Assembly (NCBI GenBank): GCA_020747065.1
Contig: JAGMVK010000003.1
Span: 3,534,001 to 3,598,000, forward strand
DNA from: Cadophora sp. MPI-SDFR-AT-0126
Lineage: Eukaryota > Ascomycota > Leotiomycetes > Helotiales > Ploettnerulaceae
DNA: 64,000 nucleotides
Direction: 5' to 3'
Positions 22,772-34,191 of this stretch are shown one piece after another. Numbering within the stretch: position 1 is the first letter of the stretch; every line of letters begins with the position of its first letter. A program made the position numbers and the translations under genes. Below the pieces are notes generated by a model, which made no database searches, was not told the origin of the DNA, and saw nothing but the letters and a program-made list of their open reading frames with translations.

Positions 22772-25357
22772 GGTTGGAGGAAGGTAGTTCCGCAACAGCT
22801 CTTGGGCGTGTTTGTGTTATATCATCCGCGGATACTACGCCCTTTCTAAGAGCCATCCCTGTAAAAGTGGGCACGTTTGTGAACTCTTTCCCTGCTGTAA
22901 CTGGTCCGAATCCAAAATACCTGCCAGAATAGACTTCAGGGACTTTTAATACAGTTATTGCATTTTCAGTGAAGTGCTTAAGAAGACGGTCAGTGAAAGA
23001 ACAAGTTATGTTTTTGATCTAGAGAATGCCAGTTCCTGGTTGGAGGGAGGTGGTGCTAAAAAGGGAATGGCGTTTGAACAGGCGAGTCGAGTCAACAAGA
23101 GCAATCCTCAGCAACGGAAAGAAGCTGCTGCTATTCAGGATAAATAGGATTACACACGGAGATCACGCCACTTTTGATCACATCATTAATCGGGCCATGT
23201 ATGATGATCCCTGTTGGACCCTTCAAATGAAATCCAGCGGGGAAGTATTGTTGTTAAATCGTGCCAAGGCAACACAGCATAGACACCGATGATTGACGAG
23301 TGATGACAAGAATTCGTAATGGACTAAGTGATTACAAAGTTCAAAGCAATGAGTCAGCTCAAGTCACTGACAACAGGATGCCACGAGAAGCCCTCGAAGT
23401 GATCCTGCCAGGTGTTGGGGGCCAAAAGCGCGGGGTAGATTACCGGCTCCAAGGTCGAAGGAGGTGGAGTCGTGGATTGCTTGATTGTAGGTGTTTGGTG
23501 TCGAAATGCTCATGCAGGATGCTTACTGTATCACAGTAAGTGCCTACCTTACTTGGCACATCGAAGCATCTTACTAGTGTTCTCTTTGTGCTTTCAGATA
23601 TTCAGCACGCGCCACGACTTTTGCACGTTGAATTTGAGCGGATAAAAATCGAATGACAGACTCAAATCCAGGTCCATATCTCGGCCAAGGCATGAACCCA
23701 CCACCGGGCTCGTCCCATGTCCAGCTCTACTCATACCTACGAGAGACACAGACTTTGACCTTCTTTTCTTCACAGCCAGCTTCGGTAAGCTCGGCATATT
23801 CAAGCTAGTAGAGTCTCGAGTAGTGGGTCTGACATGTCCACATGCCTTCCACAGCGGCGCATGCTCAGGTCCTGCAAAGATTCCTTTAAATACCACTTGC
23901 TCGGGAGAAAAAAAGTAGATTTCAATCATCTTGAAACATATCATGTTCCACAAACTGGGATAACTCTACTGACAGCAACAGAAAGAGGAATTGTAGAGCT
24001 TATGAATATATCCTGTGAGAATGGGTCCCATGCGTTGGCGTGCATCACAATTCCATATGGGACGAGTGTAGAAAGTGGCGAAATGTTTGGGTCTACAGGA
24101 TGAAGATACTTCGAAGGAAACTCTGAAGATGCTAGGAAGAAAAGGGGGAGAGAAAGGAGGGTAGGTGATGTGCTAGTCACTGATATGGGTAGAACAAGTT
24201 GGCCAAGGAAGAGGACGCAAGGTGCACAAGGTGCATTTGGAACGTGATTGATTATGTCCAAGATGGCCAGTGAATCAGAGTAGAATCTTGAGCTGAACTT
24301 GTGACAGATAAATTAAACATGGAAATTCAGATGTTCCGAACAGAACGCCTTGCGAATCCTGGTCTGTTAACTTCTGTTGTTGATGTTAACCTGCGATCCA
24401 CATTGATCAATCGAATCTTGCTCATTTCAAATTTCAAGCTTCACTGTGTTCATAAATCATACGAGCTAAGACCTTCTGCACGACTCCTTACGTTACGTGG
24501 GCCCGGCCGAAATTCCTCTTGATGTATAGTGCGTTGATTGGAAGCCATATGATTGGCCGTGAGATGGGCGTCAATCTGACTGGAGATGGCTCTTGGAACT
24601 TGGAAGTCCGTAGTGGTATAAGTATTGTCTGTGACGAGCTCGGGCTCATATACTCCATAGTGTAATATGGAAAGCTGGATTTGTTCATTTCGATATGAGA
24701 AGCCAAAAGATATTGAAGGAAATAGGGGCTGACCATTCTCATTCGCGAGAGCTGTTACTGGAAATGGAAATGGAACTTTCAGCAGAAAGACGGCTCCTCT
24801 GAATTTCATGAGCCGCTGATGACGGTAGAAGTAGACATCCACTTACAATCAACTTGAATCTTGAATCTTAACAATGTTATTCGTCGTGTGTGCAACCGAT
24901 GTCAGAACTTATGTACTGCAAGGAGAATCAGAGTCAAATATTGTTTACATTTCAGAATTCCAAAATTATATTTGTAGAGGCTTGATGTTTCAATGGGCTC
25001 AAGTTGCTTATTTCTCCAAGTATTCTATGGTATCATGGCTTCTCTTTCGAAGCCATCTGGACAAGTGTCAGCCAGACGCTAGGTTGCTTCCGGACCTTCT
25101 CCTCGTATCGGACTATGCAACCTCTACGCGAGAATCCGCGTTCGTCAAGATTACGATTCGCCGGCATGCAAGTGGGTTAGTAAGTCAACAGACGTTTACC
25201 CTATCTCAGAAACACCTTCAGCCAGTAATGTGCTCTTTCTGCTATCAGTACTCATCTCAAACTGGTAGCACCCTCATCCACTCACAAGGTCCACGATTGC
25301 CCATCTTCCACAACCCCTCACAACCATCTTGCTCCCAATTTCCCAGCACTATACAAC
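22772..25357. other. Intergenic, 2.6 kb, no secure gene
   Basis: The region holds the bZIP promoter and the leader of the next transcription factor. One low-confidence candidate (24450-24842, minus) is listed separately. Frames at 23026-23292 and 23594-23953 have no family signature. Confidence 0.45.
24450..24842 (-). CDS. Hypothetical small protein (low confidence)
   Basis: Single open frame of 130 aa with ATG at 24842. A second in-frame Met at residue 12 would start a basic, hydrophobic leader (MKFRGAVFLLKVPFPFPVTALA) resembling a signal peptide. The rest is polar with no cysteine and no known domain, and the C-terminus is Arg/Gln/Glu-rich. It lies between two transcription-factor genes. 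It could equally be chance, since no splice pattern or conserved motif supports it. Confidence 0.25.
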   Translation of the reverse strand: MDVYFYRHQRLMKFRGAVFLLKVPFPFPVTALANENGQPLFPSISFGFSYRNEQIQLSILHYGVYEPELVTDNTYTTTDFQVPRAISSQIDAHLTANHMASNQRTIHQEEFRPGPRNVRSRAEGLSSYDL

Positions 25358-27127
25358 ATGCCTTCACTGAGTACCAATTTCATGACCTCGACTTCAAAGG
25401 ACGACCCTTCTGATTATGCAAGCCAGATCAGTTCCGAGCTGTCGGTACATACCAGACAACCGGGTCCCAGCGGTCCATACAAATCCCAAGTCTCAATCGA
25501 GGTACGTTCCTTCGAATTCATCAACAGCGAAGACAAGGATGGGACTCGACGTGCAAAGTCACACGCAGTGAAGGATTTCAAACGCAGACAAAAAGCGGAA
25601 GGGATTCGCTTCCGACGACTAAAAGAGAGCGGAAAGAAGACAGCCATTGCAGCTAATCCGCCACCAAGATCTATTGAAGAGAGCAGTAACTATCCTCGAG
25701 ACAGATCTAGCCCTCCAATTCTAGCACCGTCTTCAGCCTTGGCCTTCGTGAGTGCGAGCTCCATCGATCCATTCAGCCACTTTCCGATACAGTTAAACTC
25801 TAGTAAAGACCTTGGCCTCATCCATCACTGTAAGAATACTTCACCATCTCCTCATGTACGAGATCGCTACACTGTGCTAATGTGTAAGCACTTACTAGAT
25901 CACACCACATTTATCCCAAAGCCATTCGAGATTGCCCAGTGTGATTATGGCCCGTTTCGAAAACTCATATTTGATGTCGTTGTTCACGACCCAGCGGCAT
26001 TCCTGCTTGTCGTATCTGGGGCAGCGGAAGATATTGCTGTGAGGTCCAAAAAGCCCGTTTCTCAGCAAGGAATCATCTATCGTGCGAAGGCAATGAATAT
26101 GATCAACAGTAGAATGCAGTCAGCAGAAGATTTCAAGAGCGATGGGTCCATCAGCGCCTGCGTGCTGTTGGCCGGGCTTGAGGTAAGCTTACCTCAGATT
26201 AGAGCATTTCTTGGGCTCGATTGACGCGAACTCTCGTCCAGCTACTTCATGGATCCATTGAAAGTTATGAGACCCATATGGACGGGCTTTGTCTCATACT
26301 GAGAATGAGAGGAGGGTTTCAAGTAGTCCAAAAGAGCAACCCCTTGCTGGGGGCACTTATGGCGTGGTATGTGATTATGTTTTGCATACAGTACCCCACT
26401 TTATAAGCAATGATTAATCACACTCAGGTTCGATTACACCGGATCCGCGGGTCTGGTTGGGAAAAGACGATTTGAATTTACAAGCTGTGACCCCACAACA
26501 TTCTCACAGTCGATTCGACCGCCACGTTTTACTCCACCTCTCAACGTCACTTTCAAAACCATACCTAAGAACTATACATTGTACGAGGATTTGATGATTA
26601 TTCTGGATGGCTTGGAGAACGCTACTCAGCTCACACAACAAGGACTTCCTGATGATCCCGAGAAACACCAGAAGCATACCATATTTCTAAAACAGATCAA
26701 CGATGATTTGCTGAGAACTCTTGCTCTCCCACCGAAAACAACCAATGTGTTCCGAAGATTCCTCATCGAGGACTCGTTTCGCTTAGCTGCACTGGTATAT
26801 CTGAGTGGCATCACTAATTGCTTGGTGGGAGGAGTACTAAATTGCGACCTGTTCTTAAGTCATCTCCATCTTAAAATCCTTGACCCATCTACAGACTGGG
26901 GTTACTCAATCGGAATGATCTTGAGGTTGCTGATGGGTGGCGGACGAGTGCATTCACAAGAGAACGTTTATTATGTAATGCAGTTGATGGACATGTCCGT
27001 AACCATGAATTGGAGTGCATGGAAGTTTGTCAGAGATACCTTACTGGATTACTTGTTGCATGATGAGATATGCGCGGGCGTTCATCAGAGCTTGTGGTTG
27101 TGTAGGATGGATATTGTGGAGGATTAA
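25358..27127 (+). CDS. Fungal-specific transcription-factor-like protein without zinc cluster (gene A)
   Basis: Exons 25358-26182, 26242-26366 and 26428-27127 give 549 aa. There is no Zn2Cys6 cluster; instead residues 52-80 carry FEFIN followed by the basic stretch RRAKSHAVKDFKRRQK, which may bind DNA or act as a nuclear signal. From about residue 110 the protein follows the fungal-specific transcription-factor C-terminal domain: SALAFVSASSIDPFSHFPI, then a helical region with HMDGLCLILRMRGG and FDYTGSAGL. The gene faces its relative, gene B (27380-29101), tail to tail with 252 bases between. The two share the basic motif, the HMDGL..RGG block and two intron positions (before LLHGSI, phase 0; before FDY, phase 2), so they are paralogous. 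Targets are unknown; a direct DNA-binding role is inference. Confidence 0.82.
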
Positions 27128-27379
27128 GTAGATAAAAGCAACCTATCAAATTACTCCTGTACCTATGTTCAACGTTCAGTCCTCGAATAAAATGTATCAA
27201 CACTGAGAAATGTATGCACACCTGCATGGTCTGTCTTAGTTCTTCACCTATATTCGTCTTCAGGGGCCGTGTATACGAGAGATGCGATCTGATAGACTGA
27301 TTGAATGCTTTGATAAGCAAATTGTGAGTGCCTGCCAATGGAAACAACTGCATTGCACTGTCCGGTAGAGATCGATTCT

Positions 27380-29101
27380 TCAGCGGCCCCTCGCCATACC
27401 CTGAACCTCGATAAATCTCGAAATCGCACCTTGACTTTCAAACCACCATCTATGTTCCGTGAATATGCCAACTTTCGCTATGAACATCATAAAGTAGCTA
27501 CGCTCCCCTCGCTTAACTGAGACAGCACAACCGACTAGCAAAACCCACAGCAGGATGCCGGGGTAGCGAAGCCAGAATGGATCTGACACACTAATATTCA
27601 GAGATTCGTACAGGGAAGATAAATCAGAATAGTTGCTTGGTGAGTTGAATGGAAGGTGAGGGGAGGTAACTGCTCGTTCATAGATCAGTGCTGTGTGGTG
27701 CAGAGTCTCGAACACGTGCATCTTCTCTCGGATTCGTGTGGAATACTGTCCGCTTGAGATCCCCCCAGGATATGAGATGACTTCAGACTTTGGACATAGA
27801 GTCTTATGTCGGCCCTGCAGACCATGGTAGCGGTTTCCAGGACGGATGCGCTGTATGGCCTGATCTGTGAGCTCCCACATTGCCCGCAAGATGTATATGG
27901 TATCTTCTCGGCGCCAGTTACACTCTAGATCACAGAAGTCACCGTTTCCATAAACTGGAGAGCCTGCAAAGACACCATCGCGGTTCGACTCTGATGCTGG
28001 CGAATGAGGTTGTGGTGGGTTAAAGTGTGGAAACCGTGGCGGTCTGGCACAAGAAATGGCAATAATGTAATCAAACCTCCAGATTGAGTCAGTAGAGCAG
28101 CTACTACAGTATGATTCAGTATCAGGTAATATACATAACAAGCTTAGTCAACATCCTTTGCTGCTGAAGAGTGGAGACGCCGCCTTTCAGTCTAACGATG
28201 TTCTCCAATCCATCCATATGGTTTGATGGGTCGAGAGAAGACCCATCGCCATTCTATTCACCATCTTAGCCTCTGCAGAATTCGCGAACTTAGAGAAACT
28301 CACCTCCCACATGGTCAAAGTCATAATTGCACCAATGGTTGCATCGCTTGTAGAAGTTGTAGGCGACTTCAACTGTTCTTGGATCCAAGCAATGGTGTCT
28401 ACACGATATTTGAAACATTCCGGTGTGTGACTAATCCAAGATAGGACATCTCCTCCAAGAAGTGGTCCTTTCATAGCTACTTTATCCGGAATATCTGCGT
28501 TCGGCATCCAGATGGATTGTCTGGGAAACACGCTTTTGCCGAATGTCTCCACGGGGGACGCTCCGGCCATTGAGAATGGACGACTGAAGGGCCACTTTGA
28601 CGGCTTCAAGTACAGCACTGGACCTCCGCCAGCAAAATACGAGTATGGTATTACTGGGGTTTGAGTCAGCATCTTGGCGGTCTCCGAGATCTTGTCAATG
28701 AGAACTCGCTACTGAAATGTTTACTGACATCCTTCCAAGTAGGAAAGTGCCACTCTCGGTGGCGGTTGAGCGACTTCACGTCCATGTTGCGATTCCCTTG
28801 TCTGCACCCCTTCTGTCATGCTAGAGGCACTTGCTAACCTCTGCTGATTTCTAGCATATTTGGTTGTCTCTGCTAATCGCTTCTGTCGATGCCATGCTTT
28901 CGTAACATGCGATTTGACAGCTCTTCGAGACTCTGCATTCTGTGTGTTCTCCCCAGATTGGTAATTGACGAAACTCAACACCATTGGCTGCGAATTTGAT
29001 CGCTTGGCATTTTGTTTTGGGGTCATCTCCTTGCCGGCAGCATCATGCACGTTATGCAACTGGTCTCCAATACCTGCGTGACGCGTCGATGATGCATCCA
29101 T
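27380..29101 (-). CDS. Fungal-specific transcription-factor-like protein without zinc cluster (gene B)
   Basis: Exons 29101-28729, 28653-28304, 28253-28135 and 28076-27380 give 512 aa; the start ATG has CACCATGG context. Residues 43-80 carry SFVNYQSG and the basic RRAVKSHVTKAWHRQK motif matching gene A. The body contains HMDGLENIVRLKGGV and FDYIIAISCARPP. Intron 1 (75 nt, branch CTGACTC just before the acceptor) removes in-frame stops. Intron 3 needs the acceptor CTGGAG with branch CTACTGAC; this choice restores the FDY motif and puts the splice at the same position and phase as in gene A. Gene B has one extra intron that gene A lacks. The C-terminus is helical with aromatic pairs, typical of the family. 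Role unknown, probably a transcriptional regulator. Confidence 0.82.
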
Positions 29102-30060
29102 GGTGGTGTTCTCGTCCAGTGCCGGGAAAATACACAATGGACTTGAGCTAAAGAAATCTTGAAGCTATTAAGGTAGGTAAAAAGTCCTCGATTAAATCAT
29201 CTGATAATAGGCAGAACCCTAGGATGGAGCTCGTTAAGTGATCCTGCTTCGTTTATAAGTGCTGGAAAGTTTTCAGCGCTTTTAAAGTCACAGCAAATGG
29301 AACTTGAGACGCCTACTAAGGTCATACTGGAAGTCTGACGACAGAATCTTCCATGAATCTGTATCATTCCAGTAAAGGAGCAGTTTTAGTCCCACTCGGG
29401 GGCAATTACAAAGATTCGCCGACTCTGGATATTCTTTCTCCCGCTCGTCGAATGGCAACAATACAGCGTGTTGAAATCGATAGTATACATCTGTGAGTCC
29501 GTCAAGTATGGAAAGCTAGGAAACGGGGATAAGAAACCTGTAAAATGGGTACATGAGATGATATTGAGAAACAACTTCAAGGATTGAGCCCAGACGAAGT
29601 GGTACGTACGTACTCTGCTTTCTTTGTCACTGATAATAGAGGATTCATCCGAGAAGTAACTTGAAATGGCTTTACAGACACTTAACCAGTCAGATCAAGT
29701 TTGAGGTTTGAGTTTGTGAATGCTCGTTCGAAACAGGGTTCGCAACGAGAGACATCTAGAAGAGGCAGCGTGTTGCAGAGAGATAATCTTGAGGAATTGC
29801 TGCCAACTAGTAGGCCTCGTTGATCTATTCAAGCACGGACTGGCTATTAACAATTTATTGTGCACAATCTGACCCATAACGAGGACCTGCGAGGAAGAGA
29901 TCGAGACACACGAGAATATACACTGTCACGTGTCAGCGCTTTGGAGCAAATTGCCCCGCCGACCCCTCCATCGCGAGACAACAGCTCAAACAAGGACGCG
30001 TCTGCGAAAGGATATAACTTTATACAAAGTCAACTACTTCCTCTCTTCAATATTCTAAAA
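29102..30060. promoter_or_regulatory. Divergent promoter region (gene B / ARMT1-like)
   Basis: 959 bases between divergent starts; no open frame worth calling. The 3' 150 bases before 30061 are likely the leader of the ARMT1-like mRNA. No specific element is certain. Confidence 0.45.
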
Positions 30061-31728
30061 ATGGAGTACGATACCAAGACCCGTGAGTCCCCAATTCCTC
30101 CACCAATCTCTCTCTGACAATGAAAAACAGCCCCATCCTCAACCTCCGACAAAACCTCCTTCGCATACATCTCCGCTCGAGACAGATGGCCAGTGATACT
30201 TGTAAGGGACAGACCGTCGAACGGAATTCCGAACGAAGCTGACTGGAAAGACCGGAGCAATCGATGATGTACACAAAGCGGTGTCTGAGACGACAGATGA
30301 AGCAAAGCGAACAGAGGGGAAGAAGATCGTAGAAGAGCTGGCGAAACTCAAATATGAACTCCAACATGACCGCAAGTTGACGTAAGTGAATCTTGGCTAT
30401 ACATGAGCTCCGCTGACATGTTCAGTCCACTCGCGGATGACGGCCAGGCCGATATTGAGGGATACAACAAGGAGCTGGAACAACTAGGCAATCCTTCATG
30501 GTTTAACGTGCCATGGCTCTATGCAGAATGTTACCTTTATAGGTGATGCTCCCGATCGCCATACTGGAATCTCAATTGACACTGTACAGACGTATAGCAA
30601 CCTTCTTCGCCCTCTCCCAACACTGGAAATCATACGACATATTCGCTGTCCAAAAAATGTCCACATTCCGCTCCTCTCGGCCCGCAGTCCTCGAACTCGC
30701 CAGCCGCTACCACGAATTGATCAACCAAATGAAGAATAAAGATAATAAAACCGAGACCGAGATTGCCGAAGCAGAGAAGATCCTGTTCATGGAGATGTGC
30801 GAGATCTGCCTCTGGGGAAACGCTACAGATTTGTCCCTCTTGACATCTCTCACATACGAAGATATCCAGAAACTACAAGGTTCAGAAGCACGGAAAGCGT
30901 CGGAGAAGAACATCATTGCGAATGATCTGGAGGCTGCTTATGATGTTTTGAAGAAGGCTCAGAAAGAGGGGAAGTCGTATCGTCAGGTTGACATTGTGCT
31001 CGATAATGCTGGGTTTGAACTATATGTCGACCTTATTCTAGCGGGTTTCCTCCTGTCTGCTGGACTCGCTACGAATGTCATTCTGCACCCTAAATCAATC
31101 CCTTGGTTTGTCTCGGATGTCTTACCTGGCGACTTCGCAGCTCTTCTCAACGCACTTGCCAACCCGCAATCTTTCTACTCTACCCCCTCTGAAGACGAGA
31201 AGAATGCAGGCAAGACACCTACACCACTCACTCAGACCGAGGCCGACGAACTTTCATTCCTTTTCTCAGAATGGAGTAACTTCCACGCTGAGGGACAACT
31301 CTTGTTGCGATCCAACCGGTTCTGGACAGAGGGAGGCAGCTTCTGGAGATTACCAACCTCAGCTCCGAGGTTACACCAAGACTTGAAAGAGAGCGAGTTA
31401 GTGATTTTCAAGGGTGACTTGAACTACAGGAAATTGACGGGCGATGTAAGCCCCTCCATCCTTTACCCATCAAAATTTCTATGCTAAGAAAATACAGGCC
31501 ATGTGGGATCCAACCACTCCTTTCACGCAGGCCGTCGGACCACTCGGCCCCGGATCAGGTGTCAACGTCCTCGCTCTACGCACTTGTAAAGCAGATGTCG
31601 TTGTGGGTCTCAAGCCAGGTCAAGACGAGGAGCTGCGAGCTATGGAGGGAGGTGGCGGTGATAGCGGAGCTCGTAAGTGGGCGTGGAGTGGAAAGTGGGC
31701 TGTTGTGTCTTTTTCTGCTGGGCGGTAA
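30061..31728 (+). CDS. ARMT1/DUF89 family metal-dependent phosphatase (damage-control)
   Basis: Exons 30061-30082, 30131-30201, 30251-30381, 30426-30542, 30590-31445 and 31498-31728 give 475 aa. The first three coding exons are short, and their joins were fixed by the conserved N-terminus (ISARDRWPVILTGAIDDV). The family is DUF89 subfamily III (human ARMT1, yeast YMR027W), a Mn/Ni-dependent phosphatase that removes damaged or surplus sugar phosphates; protein-carboxyl methyltransferase activity was also reported for the human member. Signatures are the DNAGFELYVDL metal-site motif near residue 252, VSDVLPGDF, and KGDLNYRKLTGD before the last intron, followed by WDPTTPF. The protein ends with GKWAVVSFSAGR, as usual in the family. 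Cytosolic by absence of any targeting signal. Very confident on family, less on physiological substrate. Confidence 0.92.
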
Positions 31729-32234
31729 AGGTAAGAAGACAAGATCTACGATTTATGGTTGATGCGTGTATATAGATAAAATCAGACTTGATAGAGAGAA
31801 TAGAATAGAGAGATGTTTGAGGAAGGCCGCGGAATCGACACTGCTATGCTACCGTTAAGGAAACGTATGTTTCGCTGCGTCTAGGTAAGTTCCATGCTTT
31901 TGTACTTATTCTTAAAATAGTGTACAATGAACGGAGATCCAGGATGACAGTATATCGCCAAACTCATCACAATTTCTCAGAGACCTAGTCAGGTACAAGA
32001 GAAAACAGCGAACGCGCTGGCCAATGGAGAATCCAGACCATAGCTGTACATCAACGCTTGCATACATCTCTCTCCAACTCCAGCAGCGGAAGAGCCTAGT
32101 CCAAAAACCAGACACTCATCACTTCATCCTTTCCAACCCCTTTCTCATCATATACCACCCTACCATACCCTTCCTGTCACCATTGCCCATTCTCTTCCCT
32201 TTTCTTCCATTCCCATGATTTTCATGTTTGAAGT
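31729..32234. other. Convergent 3' flanks
   Basis: 506 bases between the stops of the ARMT1-like gene and the proline-rich gene. Contains terminator/poly(A) sequence for both; no gene or repeat recognised. Confidence 0.5.
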
Positions 32235-33392
32235 TCATGCACTAGCGGGTCTTTCCCCATTTCCATTCCCATTCCCATTAGCATGTCCATTAGCATTCGC
32301 ATCCGTATTCGCAGTAGTCAACCTTGCTAGCACAAAACTATTCATCCCTAGTAGAGACTCTGCTCGTACGTTGTGGGCTGTTGAGTTGGGTGTTGGTTGT
32401 GCTGGTGGATGCTGTGCTGTTGTTGAGGGGAAGGATGGGGTTTGGGTTTGAGATGATGGGAACGGCAATGGAGCTTGCTCAGCAGCTGCAGCTAGGATGT
32501 TGGGTGGAGGTCCGGCTTGGGTTTGGGCTGGGGCTGCTTGAGGAGATTGAGCGGGAGGTGCTGAAAGAGAGGAAATTTGAGCTGTTTGCTGAGAAATGCC
32601 AGTTTGAGAAGATGGTGTTGACGAAGATGAAGACGAAGCTTGAGTCCCGGCCGCAGCTTGTGGAGCTGGTGATTGGAAAACTGGTACTCCCCATCCCAGA
32701 TTTCCGTTCTCGATAGCAGCCACATTAAAGTGTCCGCCCTAGACAACACACAAGTCAGCTTATTCAACCCATGTATTTCGAGACAAGATGGAAAAAAAGG
32801 AAAAGCGAGGAGCAGAAATCGTTACATTACCACTCGACAGCAGATGCGGCCCCGGCGGTCCCGGCCCCAAATCAACACCATGCACACGACTCCATCCTTG
32901 ATTCGCGGGCAGGTTCGTTGGTCTATTCACTGGAGCTGAAGGCGGAGGAGGTACAGCTGTCGTGGGAGAAGTCGAAGCAGAAGGGAAAGTATAATGCACG
33001 ACTGGTCGCCACGCACCACCGCTAAACTCTAGTCTCGTTTCTGTCGTGCTGTTTGGAGGGGCGGGGAGGGGAGTCCCGTGGGAGCCCGGCCCGGAGATTT
33101 GTTGTGGTGGTGGAGGTCTTGGTTGGTAGAGTATTCCTGGGGCGGCTTGGTATATGACTCGTTGAGGCTGTGCTGGAGGAGGTGCTGGTACGGCAACGGG
33201 AACTTGATACGGATAGGGATAGGTGATGGGCTGACCGAGTCGAATCGCGCAGCTTGGACAGGGGTAGAGGAGGGGGACTTTTGCTTTTGTGACGGAGTGG
33301 AGGATTGAGGGGAGGGAGGCGAGGGTGCAGTGGAGGCGCGGCGTTTTGATCTTGTGGGTGCAGGTGTGGGTGTAGGTTGTTTGGTGACACAT
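32235..33392 (-). CDS. Proline/glutamine/serine-rich low-complexity protein
   Basis: Exons 33392-32826 and 32738-32235 give 356 aa. Unknown family. The N-terminal 60 residues hold a spaced Cys/His set (CHQTTYTHTCTHK, then LHC and CPSC), which resembles a small metal-binding motif found at the start of several fungal hypothetical proteins. The rest is low complexity: a Pro-rich middle (PYPYQVPVAVPAPPPAQPQ), a Ser/Gln/Ala-rich stretch with a Ser run, and a C-terminal NGHANGNGNGNGE tract. A short conserved-looking segment, NQGWSRVHGVDLGPGPPG, precedes the intron. The donor I use is GTAACG, weaker than the consensus, because it alone keeps both exons in phase. Possibly a nuclear or scaffold protein; no function is assigned. 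Confidence 0.65.
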
Positions 33393-34191
33393 TTTGTCCT
33401 TTTTGGGGGTGGAAGAGGTTGTAGGTTGGGGAAATGAGAAGGAGGTCGGTGGGAAAGAGGAGAGGAGTGGTTGGACTTGGAGTTGGACTTGGAGTTGGAC
33501 TTGAAGGTTTGAAGCTTGAAGATTTGTGGATTTTGATCTTAGAGTTGGAATATAATGAGCGGCGTGAGAGAGAAACCAGAACTCGCAGATCTTAAATCAG
33601 TCTCTTGAAATGATCCCGTCTGCTTCCTTGAGCCGTGAATCATCCAGTCGAAATCATTCAAATCATTCAACGCAACCATTGAGTCAACAACCCCACGTCA
33701 AGTGTCTCTGCCTTTTCGACTCCCATTTCCAAGTACACGTAATCTTACATTCCCGGACAGCTTTTCTACTATGCTACGTGTCATTGACAGAGGGACATAT
33801 ATAGATGTTTGTGAATCATGCTTGGGCGGGCGGCGTTCCAGCTTGGGGTTGGTGGTAAGCGAGATGAAAACAAAACAAAAAAAACAATGCTCAGGTCAAA
33901 TACTCGGGTCTTTGAGTCGAGCTTCTGGTATAAGAGGGGAAGCAGGAAATAAGAGACAAATTCCGTACTACGAAGGACTACTGCACCAACTTTTTTTTAG
34001 AAATTTGTATAGTAACGGAAGAGAATGATGGGTTTTGAGAGCAGTGCGGTGGTGATGTGAGCTCGTTTGCGAGACCTCCTACTTTTTTTTTTTGGCGCTA
34101 TACTATACTGCGATACTGTCTGAAGACCACCATTTTGAAACAATCATCCTATTTCTCTTTCCTTTTCTCCTTCATCCAACACACCAACTCC
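33393..34191. other. Intergenic; promoter of proline-rich gene
   Basis: 800 bases upstream of the minus-strand proline-rich gene and downstream of the methyltransferase stop. Carries a 12-base repeat (listed separately). No gene seen. Confidence 0.45.
33471..33506. repeat. 12-bp tandem repeat, three copies
   Basis: Unit TTGGACTTGGAG occurs at 33471-33482 and 33483-33494, with a third copy differing at one base at 33495-33506. It lies in the presumed promoter or leader of the proline-rich gene. Confidence 0.8.

Noticed and set aside
32324..32716. 130-codon plus-strand frame opposite the proline-rich gene
   Set aside because: Antisense of a low-complexity exon; no independent support.
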